From the NCBI RefSeq assembly GCF_000340215.1, contig NW_006921538.1, forward strand, positions 2,734,651 through 2,798,650: DNA of 64,000 nucleotides. Direction: 5' to 3'. A program made the position numbers and the translations under genes. Shown piece by piece: positions 46,881-56,329 of the stretch. A model generated the notes under the pieces. That model worked only from the letters and a program-made list of their open reading frames with translations. It ran no database searches and was not told the DNA's origin. The first letter of the stretch is position 1. Each line of letters opens with the position of its first letter. Source of the stretch: Pseudocercospora fijiensis CIRAD86 (taxonomy: Eukaryota; Ascomycota; Dothideomycetes; Mycosphaerellales; Mycosphaerellaceae).

Positions 46881-47174
46881 AGTTACTATAGCTATTTATT
46901 AATAACTCTTTTATATATATTCTACTTTTAAAGAAATTATAAGTATATGCTTTTATAGCTACTAGCTACTAGTAGTAGCTAGTAACTTATATAATTACAA
47001 TTAATCTAGGATTATATTTTACAATCTAGATTACTAGAAGGGTTAGATTAAATTAGATTAGATTGCTTTTAGAGAGGGTTAGATTAGATTAGATTAAATT
47101 ACTAAATTAGTAGAGATTGGCTAGATTAGATTAGATTAAATTGCTAAGCTAATCCGGATTACAATCCCGGATTA
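46881..47174. repeat. TTAGATTAGATTA simple repeats at the right end of the island
   Basis: Multiple imperfect tandem copies of TTAGATTAGATTAAATTA lie at about 47030-47145. One shorter run of the same word occurs at 24886-24905, outside the left LTR and in the opposite part of the flanking inverted-repeat pair. This supports the view that the chromovirus entered an older repeat. Confidence 0.6.
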
Positions 47175-47191
47175 ATTATAGACTATACTAG
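47175..47191. repeat. Right half of the 17-bp inverted repeat flanking the island
   Basis: Reverse complement of 24848-24864. The RIP-type composition fades about 50-80 bases further right. Confidence 0.45.
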
Positions 47192-47273
47192 TTTCTTCTA
47201 GACTTTTAAGGAAGAAGGACCGGACCGGAGATTTTCGCGAAACCGGTACGGTTAGGTTTTTACGAGGAGTGTA

Positions 47274-47290
47274 GGGGGGGGGGGGGGGGG
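47274..47290. repeat. 17-bp poly-G run at island boundary
   Basis: Seventeen consecutive G residues lie between the repeat island and the beta-glucosidase 3' region. It is an isolated homopolymer and a likely site of length uncertainty in sequencing or assembly. Confidence 0.9.
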
Positions 47291-47548
47291 TTGATTTAGA
47301 TCGGAAGTTGATTTGATTTGATTAATAAGCATTGAGGAGTCTTGTTAGAAGGAAAAGGGATAAATGAATAAGGAAAAGGAGTACGGAGCAAAAAGAAAAC
47401 AAGTATTTCTATAGCCCTAAAAAAACACCTGAAAAGGCTGAAATCTACATACATTCGATAAAGGGAGTATAAAGCGAGGTATTCACTCAAACTTCCTCTT
47501 CGGCTGACTCTTCCCCGCTTCCTACATATATCATATCATATCATGCAT

Positions 47549-50219
47549 TCACTTCAAATTAAAACTCCCCACGAGCGGCGTATCAAGCACACTCCTCCCA
47601 ACAAAAACATTAAACTGCCCATTGGGAACAACCCAAGTCTGATTGTTAATATCCCAATATGAAATATCCTTCCGTCTCAAATCAAACACCACATCCCATC
47701 GCTGACCGGGCGTGAGTTGCTGTTTCTTGAAACCCCTCAGAGTCCTGGTATTCGGCATACCCGACAAAGCGCCGTCAGGGACGGGGATTTCCAAGTATAG
47801 TTGCGCGACTTCCGAAGCGGTGTGGGAACCATTGTTAACGATGGTGGCGGTGATGTTTCCGACGGATTCAAAGAGAGGTTCGTAGCCGCCAGACGTCATG
47901 TTTTTGTTGACGGTGTTGTCGGTGGTGCCGTTGGCGTAGACGGGTGAAGTGCTGGCGGTGTTGATGGTGGAGTTGACGTCCATGTGAACGCCGAGGGAAG
48001 AGTAATCGAAAGAGCTGTAGGTGAGGCCGTAACCGAATTCGTAGCGGGGAGCGACGTTGCGAGCGAGGAAGTATCGGTAATCAATGTTGACGCCTTCTTC
48101 GAAATCGCATTGTGGGTCTCGGGAGGTGTCGATGCAGGGGCCTTGAAGCGAGCGGTAGTCGCCAGGTTTTTTGGCGACGGTGTAGGGGAGTCGGCCTGAG
48201 GGGCTGACTTCTCCGTAGAGGAGGCTAACGATTGAGCGGCCGGCGTCTTGGCCTGGGAGGTGCGCGAAGATGACGGCTGTGACGTTGGTGTTGTCGATCC
48301 AGGCGTCTACTACTCGTGGACCGGCGTTGTGGATCACGACGATGGTGTTGTTGCAGGATCTTGCGACGCTCTTCACTAGGTCATCTCCATCGGGGTCGGC
48401 CAGGTTTGGTCGATCCCAGTTCTCAGAAGCGTAGTCGTTAATGAACACCAGACATGCGTCGGAGTCTGTGACTACACCAGGTGCTGTCGATTCGCTATCG
48501 AAGAAGATGGCGGTATCGTCGTAGTAAGCCTTATTCTGTAGTGCGTCGTATGGTGTACTGATGTAGGCCGGAGTGTTAGAACTACTACCTCCGCCGACAA
48601 AAAGTGTGCCCATAGCTTTGGAAGGTGCATTGTCGACGATCTCATTCATCGCAATCTGCCGTTCCTGTGACTGCTGGAGTTTTACAGTCTCCCGGTTCTT
48701 GGTCCAATCTTCGGTACCAGGCATGAAAGAACTCTGTGCAACGGCTGACCAGCCGAAGACCGACAGCAGTCGAGGTTTCTTGAGTGGCAAGGCACCCTTG
48801 ATATTCTTGACAAGAACGTGCCCTTCAATGGCTTGTTGCAAGATAGACGGCTTAGCAGCGACGTCTCGCGCGTCGATATAATCATGTGGTGCCAATATGT
48901 CGGCTGGCATTCCAACGCCCATCGGTGGGAAATTTGGGTTATCCTGGCCGAGTTGATACCATGTTGCCACAATTCTCGTCGCCATGTCGACCAGACGACT
49001 TTGGTTGAATCCTTGTGTTGCCGCAGCCAATTTTCCATTGCCCCAGTAGTCGCTAGAGGGCATGGCCATGTCCAGACCAGCGTTTGCAGTGGCCAGGTCG
49101 CTGTGCTGTGCGGCCCAGTCAGAAACAACAAAGCCTTGGAAGTTGAGCTCGCCTTTCAGCAGGCCATTGATGGTTTTGCTGTTCTCGCATCCATAGGTGT
49201 TGTTTATTCCTGATTTGCTGTCAACACTTGCAGACAAAAGCTTGACGAATGACTGGCTTACTCTGGTAGCTGCACATGACACTGCCCACTCCTGCGAGTA
49301 CTGCCTCTTGGAAAGGCCACAAGTAACATTCATGCATCGTTCGGTCGTCAACATTCGCGCTCGTAGCGAGCACTGTTCCATCATCGTTCGAGAAGGGATT
49401 GCGATTCGTTTCCTGCCTGCATGACTTGTGAGCATGTATCCACTCCCATCTTACAGTTCGTCTCACTCATAGGCAATAAAGTGTTTGACAGATGCGATCA
49501 CATTTTGCTGTAGACCCATGATTGTTGCCGCACCGAGGACTCCGTCCATGAAGGGATCAGCGGCAAAGCCTTCCCAGTTTCGGCCACCAGAAGCGACTCT
49601 GCCAAGAGGACCCACGACAGGCCCGAGTGCGACGTTGATGCCCTTTTTCTTGAATTCGGCTCCCATGAACACCCCTCGTTCATATGCCATCGATGCATTC
49701 CACGATGCGCCAACGGAGATGCCGGATGCATAAGCGTTGACGCCATCGGTTTCTCGCACGCCATTGCCGGCATCATGTAGACACAGACCGGGAAATCCAG
49801 CTTTGAGGGCTGTGCCCGTGATACCAACACAGCCTGTATGCGTGGTCGGATAGCCCACTGTGATATTGTTCATTTCCTCGGGGCTCATCTTCGCAACCAT
49901 GGCTTTCGCTTTCTTATAAGACTCGGTCCAGTTACCGGCGCCATAGCCTTGCGCTGTACGATATCAGTGTCTCTCCACGACGACGGTCACTCCTCTGGCA
50001 TTGGAACATACGCGAAGGAAAGACGCCTGGAGACGTCCATTTTGCATAACCGCCATGAGTGTGCAAGGCGAGCAGGCCGAGGAGCGGCAACAACACGATG
50101 CCCAGTCCAATTCCCATCGTAATCAATCTGTGTTGCAGACACCAGTTGCAAGCGGTCGCCCGAACGTTGCCTTTTAGCAATGGAAGTCGCTCTTTGGCTT
50201 TGGCAGCCTTCTCGTCCAT
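47549..50219 (-). CDS. GH3 beta-glucosidase with N-terminal membrane anchor
   Basis: A glycoside hydrolase family 3 enzyme that releases glucose from beta-glucosides and cello-oligosaccharides. Four exons: 50219-50012, 49953-49467, 49416-49262 and 49209-47549. Introns are 58, 50 and 52 bp (GTATGT...TACAG; GTGAGA...TGCAG; GTAAGC...ATCAG). Together they give 836 residues. Splicing links SVKHFIAYE to [10 protein letters not shown] and CSYQ to [17 protein letters not shown], both standard GH3 joints. A 30-residue basic N-tail and a membrane segment at about 34-53 ([20 protein letters not shown]) predict a type II membrane or anchored protein, as in fungal BglE/BglF-type enzymes. The nucleophile is the Asp of FVVSDW (about D314). 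The C-terminal fibronectin-III-like domain is complete. It ends 260 bp from the repeat island yet shows no RIP stops. Confidence 0.92.
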
Positions 50220-51068
50220 TGAGGAGCGGACTGTCGATGAATTAGGTTGGCATAAGTTCCACGTCGTCGAAAGCCAGCAGCATGTGATGATGTCGGCCGC
50301 CGAGCATTTCTTGGACACAACGCTAGTCGAACAACGGGAATGGAAGAGGAGTGATGGTGGTGGTGCGAAGGGGGGCGGGGCGGAAGCGACAGCGCGGCTA
50401 ATTTCCTTGCGATTGCTGTGCTCGTACCTGTAACTACTTTTGCCTTCTGCTGCATCCAGGGCAAACACAGGCGTCGTCGGGGCAGCCCGCTGCTTCCCCA
50501 CGGCCCACCCGCAAGCCCGCCCGGGGATCCCCGCTGAAACGCGCCAAGACCGAACGTTGGTTCTAAAGCGAGTCGAGTCGACAACATCGTCCTTCGAGTC
50601 GCCCGAAACGCGCAGAACAGGCCGGTGAGAGTCATGCGCTACGCCGCCGCCATCATCAGTGCTCGCAACGGATCGATATCGATGTCGCTGTGAGCACTGC
50701 ACACATCATCGTCTTCTCCTGCTGTCGAAGCTCTGGCAGGCCATACGCCCTGGTCCTGGTTGTTGGCTGGGCCAGATGCAGGAACAACAAGAGGAGTCGG
50801 TCCCTGGTGGTGCCTGCAGCACAGACGGACACCTGTTGGACGGTTGGACCTCTCCTCGAATGCATGCTTGTAGCACCGCACAGGTCGTTGGGACACTCTA
50901 TCGCAACGCCCAACAGAACTTATTATTGTTACCATGGCCATCCGGCATGACCCGTGAACCCAGTTGCTTCGAATCGACTACGACTGGAAAGGCCATGATC
51001 ACACTGCATTAGTCACGAGCTATCCATGAGAGCGATCAATGCCGATCATCGCGTCTACAGATCCTTCT
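50220..51068. other. Intergenic region between the beta-glucosidase and CSC1-type genes
   Basis: This is the promoter of the beta-glucosidase and 3' flank of the channel gene. Overlapping open frames occur on both strands with no recognisable domain. A longer in-frame upstream extension of the beta-glucosidase exists, but it is Ser/Pro/Arg-rich and unlike the family, so the ATG at 50219 is preferred. Confidence 0.4.
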
Positions 51069-53639
51069 TTAAACCACCTTGGCCTTGGAGAAGATAGGTA
51101 CCTCCTCAAAATTGTGATTCCAATGCAGTCCTCCGTGCTCGTCAATCTCAGCCGCGTCATCAGTGGTCGTGATGCCTTCTCTCTCGTTCGCTGCAATCTC
51201 CTGTCGGGATATGCCGTGACAGTCGCGCGGTATCCATAACTTCGGCGTCTTCGAGGTAAAGGCAGGTGCAACATAAGCTTTCTTGATGTCATCTTCGCTG
51301 AATTGCACCGAGTCGTCACTTGACCCTTGATCCGGTCGGAGCCAGCTACCAGCCTTCGCGCGCGAATCCGAGATAATGGAATCAAAGAAATCAGATAGCC
51401 ACCTTGGCATGGGATTGGGCAGCTTCTTCAAGCCAAGTCGTCTGCCATGAGCAGAGGCGTGAAGATCTGCATCGTCGGTGGTGTCGCCGCCGTCTTCCTC
51501 AGCTAGCAAGCGCTCCTGCTCTGGCTCAGACCATTGGTCCACACCGAGGTACAACTCCAACGGGCGAAGCATCCTATCCAGCAACAGATTGCCGACTGCG
51601 GTAAGAACCAACAGTACAATCATGAGTGTCGTCTGGGCAGCAGCCTTGCGAGCACCAAACAAGCCAATCAATGCCAGTTCGGCAAGGTAGAGACCAGTCG
51701 GCATCTGCTGCAAGGCGCGCTTGTAGGCCTCTCCCTTGGTATCAGTCTTGGTTTGTCTGACGTATAGCAAGCTGTACCGATATGACAGGTAATAGAAGTA
51801 CAGCCCGATAGCCGCAAAGCCCAGCGTCAGCGGCTGAATGCATGAATATGCGACAGCGATGATGAGGAAGTTGGTGAACTTTGGATACCACGCTGCCCAC
51901 GGCGTGCCACGCATTTGAGCATAGGTTTGGAATTTGTCGCGTGGAGTCTTGTCCCAAAAGTACTCATAGAACAGATACTCCAGCGTCTCCGAATAGTCCA
52001 GCAGGTTTGACGCCGCGCTTGTTGTTCCTTGAAGGATGAAGTATGTAAGGTAGAAGTTCGAGGCTTTCGGCAAGCTTTCAGCCAGAAGATCTGGAGCCGA
52101 CTTGGGATCTTTCGCGATCTTCGTTGCAACAGCGGCTGCTCCGGACGAGAAGGTGGTGACCAAGAAAACCTGAAAGACTTGGAATACCATGTACCACGCT
52201 TGAGTCTTCAGCTCGGCTTGAGGCACGGTCGGTTCGCCAGATAGCTTGGCGATATGGCGAAAGAGCTTGGGCACATACGAGACAAACCAGCTCGTCAGGA
52301 ATGGTGGTACGAAGCCTACCAGCAGTCCAAGAATCCAATCAGGAAGGTCTTGCAGCCACTCCAGCCACTTCACTCGGTCTGACAATTCCTTGACATTGCT
52401 AAGCGTACCGATAAGGCCGACGGGGATCGAGAAGAAGATCGTGAATGCTATCACGAACGCTAGAGCCAGGGACGCCTTCGAGGCACGGACAGCCATTGGC
52501 ATCTGAATGTTCTTCCACAATACTTCTTTCGGCTGTACAGCAAGGAAACGATCTTCCAGTGGCACATGAGGATGGAACTTGATCTGCTGAAAAGCTCTGT
52601 GCGCGGCCTCTTGGCTAGCGAAAGCCACGAATACAGCTGACTCGGCTGGTATGTTTCTGCCTGGCGCTGACCGATGAGCTTCGAGACGTTCAACAGCATC
52701 CACGACATGTTTGCGTGCCTCATCTATGCGATCAACTTTGCTTCCGACGAGCATGGGTCTTTTCGCAGTCGGCCTGGCTGCTTTGGCAAGTGGCGAAAGC
52801 GCTTCTTCCTCGGCAGCGCCATGTGCGCCGTTGCTGGCTGGTCGAGCTTTGCTCTGCAGCTTGGTATATTTGGTAATGTAGTCCAGCTCGGCTGCTTCCA
52901 GGCTGTAAGCAGCGCCATTCCTCTTCTCAACCAAATCTTCAAGATCGCCCAAATCCTTCACAGGCCAACTGTGCTCTGCCTGATGGCCGAAATGTTTCTT
53001 GAGGCTTTCAGGACGCGCAGCCTCTGCTGGCACATTCATGAACAGCACTGTTCTCGCGGACAGCCTTGAAGCATAGGTCTCGTTCAGGTAATATGCTTGC
53101 CGAATGCCTATCAATTGCAGACGCTCAGCGGCAATGGCGGCCAAAATGGCGAGGAAAAACAGCCATGCCACGACAGTATGTCCCCATAGATGGTCATTCT
53201 TGGCAATGTTGCTGAAACTGATGCTGTCCAGTTGACTGGCATTGCCTCCACCCGTGGCATTGACGGGGAAGAGGATGGGCCAGGTCAAAAGAGCGCCAGC
53301 AAGGCAGATGTAGATGATGAACTTGAGGAATCTCAGATAAAGGTAGGCGTCGAGTGAATTGTGCTGCAGCACGAAGCGATCTGACAGATTTCGAAAGTCC
53401 CGAAGCCATGATGTGCCACGGGCAGTGGAGGAGGGTGTCCTGTCTTTCTCCGGTATGGTTCCAAGAAAAGTCCGTGGCGCGTAGACTTTACGGAAGCAGT
53501 TCCGCACAAGCAGGAAGGCGACGACGTTGATGGCGGCGATGATGAATGTCGGGATGAAGACGCCGAGGATTGCAGCGAGCGATGTTGACTCTTCTCGCCG
53601 ATTCTTGCCATAGCCACCGTCCTTGAGGATGGAGAACAT
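51069..53639 (-). CDS. CSC1/OSCA/TMEM63-family mechanosensitive cation channel
   Basis: This is a membrane protein of the calcium-permeable stress-gated channel family (yeast Csc1, Rsn1; plant OSCA). It is a single exon of 856 residues from ATG 53639. N-terminal TM segments lie around residues 22-45 (SLAAILGVFIPTFIIAAINV), 105-125 and 155-175. A large cytosolic loop at about 190-375 has the RNA-recognition-like fold of the family (SARTVLFMNVPAE, AVFVAFASQEAAHRAFQQI). The channel core with further TM helices (LALAFVIAFTIFFSIPVGLI, FLIIAVAYSCIQPLTLGFAA) follows. The C-terminus is cytosolic and acidic. Length and domain order fit the family. It probably works at the plasma or an internal membrane in osmotic response. 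Confidence 0.92.
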   Translation of the reverse strand: MFSILKDGGYGKNRREESTSLAAILGVFIPTFIIAAINVVAFLLVRNCFRKVYAPRTFLGTIPEKDRTPSSTARGTSWLRDFRNLSDRFVLQHNSLDAYLYLRFLKFIIYICLAGALLTWPILFPVNATGGGNASQLDSISFSNIAKNDHLWGHTVVAWLFFLAILAAIAAERLQLIGIRQAYYLNETYASRLSARTVLFMNVPAEAARPESLKKHFGHQAEHSWPVKDLGDLEDLVEKRNGAAYSLEAAELDYITKYTKLQSKARPASNGAHGAAEEEALSPLAKAARPTAKRPMLVGSKVDRIDEARKHVVDAVERLEAHRSAPGRNIPAESAVFVAFASQEAAHRAFQQIKFHPHVPLEDRFLAVQPKEVLWKNIQMPMAVRASKASLALAFVIAFTIFFSIPVGLIGTLSNVKELSDRVKWLEWLQDLPDWILGLLVGFVPPFLTSWFVSYVPKLFRHIAKLSGEPTVPQAELKTQAWYMVFQVFQVFLVTTFSSGAAAVATKIAKDPKSAPDLLAESLPKASNFYLTYFILQGTTSAASNLLDYSETLEYLFYEYFWDKTPRDKFQTYAQMRGTPWAAWYPKFTNFLIIAVAYSCIQPLTLGFAAIGLYFYYLSYRYSLLYVRQTKTDTKGEAYKRALQQMPTGLYLAELALIGLFGARKAAAQTTLMIVLLVLTAVGNLLLDRMLRPLELYLGVDQWSEPEQERLLAEEDGGDTTDDADLHASAHGRRLGLKKLPNPMPRWLSDFFDSIISDSRAKAGSWLRPDQGSSDDSVQFSEDDIKKAYVAPAFTSKTPKLWIPRDCHGISRQEIAANEREGITTTDDAAEIDEHGGLHWNHNFEEVPIFSKAKVV

Positions 53640-54105
53640 GGTTGCCAGTGGATAAACGTCGGAGTTTCCACGTGATCCTGGTATTGGGGAGCCACTCGCT
53701 GACTACTGAGCTGAGCGTAGAGAAGCAGACGGCGGGTGCTTCACATTACTATGAGCATTTGATGCAAAAGGATGGCAGTCGCAGGTGAATCGAGCGTGGA
53801 AGTCACGGTTCAGAAACCAGTTGTTGCCTGGAGGTTGCTCCTTCCGCCCATACGTCATTTTCGCGTGTAACACGACCGATCGGACATCACACTGAGCCAC
53901 TAAGGCCTGCACTCGGGTGGGTACGAAGGAGTGAGATGTGCTCAAGATCAACGACGGGAAGAGCGAACGGAACACCTTACGATTCAAATGCAACCATCTC
54001 CAAGAGACCCCTCATCGTGCAAAAGCTGCCAAGTTCAACACCAGATGTGCTATTCCGACCATGAGTCAATATCATACCCATCATTAACCCGCCGCTGTGT
54101 ACGCG
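53640..54105. other. Short intergenic region
   Basis: It lies between the channel gene's start and the 3' end of the LYAR-type gene, so it holds the channel's promoter and the upstream gene's terminator. I see no gene in it. Confidence 0.45.
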
Positions 54106-55592
54106 TCACAAAACAACAACAATCTCTCCCCTCTCGTTCCTCCTCAACCGCAAACTCTTCCACAGCGCCTTGTCTTCCTCGTCTTTCTCCCTCTCACCCC
54201 TGACGTCGCGTTCCCGGTGATATCTCTTCAAGACCTTGTTGATCGAAAGACCATGCTGGCTTTCGGGACCCTTGGTGACAAGACTCAAAAACAGCTCGGC
54301 TCGAGACTGACTATATGCCACAATTTGGTTGCGTGCAGTCGCTTGGACGGACATGGGCCGCTCGTACTCAATTGCTGCTTGACGACTCTTTCTGCTAGCT
54401 CGAGCGCGGTCTTCGGATGAGAAGGAATCTTCGCGGTGGCTGCGGCGATGGTGTCTTCGTGCGCGTTCGCGTTCGCGTTCGGGACTGCGACTACGTGCGC
54501 GACGCTCCCGGTCCCGGTCGCGCTCGCGCTCGCGCTCGCCATCTCTTGAGGTCGTGCTTGTGGAATACGATACGTACGAGGATTTTCTACGATCCTTCTT
54601 CGATTCCCTCTCTTTCGGCTCAGAAACAGAAAGCAGATCCTTGTCTCTTTTGCTGCGTTTCGAAGGGCTAATCGGTGTGGGTCCAGCATCGATGCGATCT
54701 TCGTAGAATTCGCTGTCTGTCACGAGTCGTCCAAGACCACCAGTCAACCCAGAATGTAGAACTCTCGCGCCAGTCGAGGGAGCATCGAGCATTGGCTGAT
54801 CTCGTGACACGGGTCGCTTTACGCTTGACAAGTCGAGATCCTCCACATTGCGTTTCCGCTTTTTGTCGCTCTTCTCTGTCCCTCGCTTCTCCTTCTTGTC
54901 CTTCTTCTGCTCTTTCGGTGCAGGCGTTACGAACGACTTTTGCGGGTGGCTCAGATTGTGGGACGAGTCATAGCGTTCGAAACTCGGCTGTAGAGGCGCA
55001 TTGCCATATGAGTATCCGCGAGACAGATACGAGGATCCTTCACCATTTGACAAGTGCGAGTCGGCCACAGCATAAGGAGTAGCCTGTTCCAACATCTTCC
55101 TCTCATCCGGCGCACCAAGCTGCGCTGCCTTCGGAGTCGCATCTTGCACCAGAAAGTCAAACACATTGACATTCTCCAGCTCTGCAGCAGGTTGTGGTGG
55201 CGTGGGTGCTCTCGGAGGAACATCGATGACCGCCACAGCATTCATATCGTCCCCCTCCACAGCATCCTCAACATATGCTTTCGGCACCATTGCCCGCGAC
55301 ATAGACTTCCTCTTCTCAGCTTTGTTACTCTTCCTATTCTCCTTCTCAGGTCGATGGTACTGGCCGTAGTACTTCTCCGACTCAGTCATGCAAGAAGTAT
55401 GCGCTTGGAAAGAACCGTTAGGGAAGGTGGTCATGCAATCGATGCACGATACCGGGGCCCAACACTGGTTGTAGTGTTGGCTGAGCTTCTTCTTTGTGAG
55501 CACGTCGCCGCAGCCTATACCACTGTATTAGCAGGAGAGAAAAAGGGTGTGGAAGGGACGGACAACATACCTTCGCATTGAAAGCTGACCAT
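54106..55592 (-). CDS. LYAR-type C2HC zinc-finger nucleolar protein
   Basis: A homologue of LYAR/yeast YCR087C-A type proteins, implicated in nucleolar function and ribosome biogenesis. Exon 1 is 55592-55571 and encodes only MVSFQCE plus one base. A 56-bp intron follows (55570-55515: GTATGT, branch TGCTAATAC, TATAG), then exon 2, 55514-54106; 476 residues. Splicing creates FQCEGCGDVLTKKKLSQHY, completing the first zinc finger (C6, C9, H, C), followed by CWAPVSCIDCMTTF with H and C ligands of the second. The middle is basic, Ser/Arg- and RE-rich (RERERDRDRERRARSRSPER), suggesting RNA association. The conserved C-terminal block (VLKRYHRERD, LWKSLRLRRNERGEIVV) is intact. Without the tiny first exon the zinc finger would lack its first two cysteines. 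Confidence 0.9.
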
Positions 55593-56329
55593 GGTGGGCG
55601 ACAGCGTGTGAAGGAGCGCTTATATGAGGAGGGGTATAGTATGGATATGCCAGTCAGGAGGCGAGCTCACGCGGTGGTGGTCGTGGTCGTGGTCGTTGTT
55701 CGTTCGCGTTTCATGTGATCCTCGGTGCTAGACAGAAAGCTATTTTGAAATTTACGCGACAGGGTCTCGGAACGCTTCTTATTTGAGCCAAAATTCGTTG
55801 TTGGGGCGACGACAGTCGATGGTGATCTTTGTGCGACGACACTTCAACTCATCTTCACACTGTTCATCATCATTATTGATATAACATCGATTTACTCTAC
55901 GATATCTGCAAGATGTAGTCGCCACGGCCAGGCTTCAACTTCACTCGCTGCATCCTGCGACAGGCAACCGCCGCCGCCGCCGCCGCCGCCGACCACTACT
56001 TCTCCCACGCACACTCGAGAATCAGGGGCGCGACCATGCGACATTAAAGCGCGTGCAGCACAATTTCGTCGTGTCGCGGCAGATCACTCCACGCGTGACT
56101 TGGCTTCTTCACACATGTTCCTGCATGACGACAAGCCGACCGCCGACGAGACTTGTCGTGAACGAACGAATATCGATGACGTTTCACGACCCATCGCGGT
56201 TGGTTGGTGGTCACTGTCTCGAATGGGAACTCTGGTCACGCAAAGAGAGCACTCTGCATTCTAGCTCTGACCTGACTACTTGTGGTGTCGAACTTGGCGA
56301 CCAGCGCCATCATCCTCGAGAAAAACAAA
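55593..56329. other. Intergenic region with a CCG trinucleotide run
   Basis: This is the promoter of the LYAR-type gene and 3' flank of the GTPase gene. A CCG microsatellite of about eight units lies at 55968-55991. No gene is recognised on either strand. Confidence 0.45.

Noticed and set aside
49932..50702. Long minus-strand frame extending upstream of the beta-glucosidase start
   Set aside because: The extension is Ser/Pro/Arg-rich and unlike GH3 proteins. The ATG at 50219 gives the expected short cytosolic tail plus membrane helix, and the 3' end of this frame runs into intron 1.
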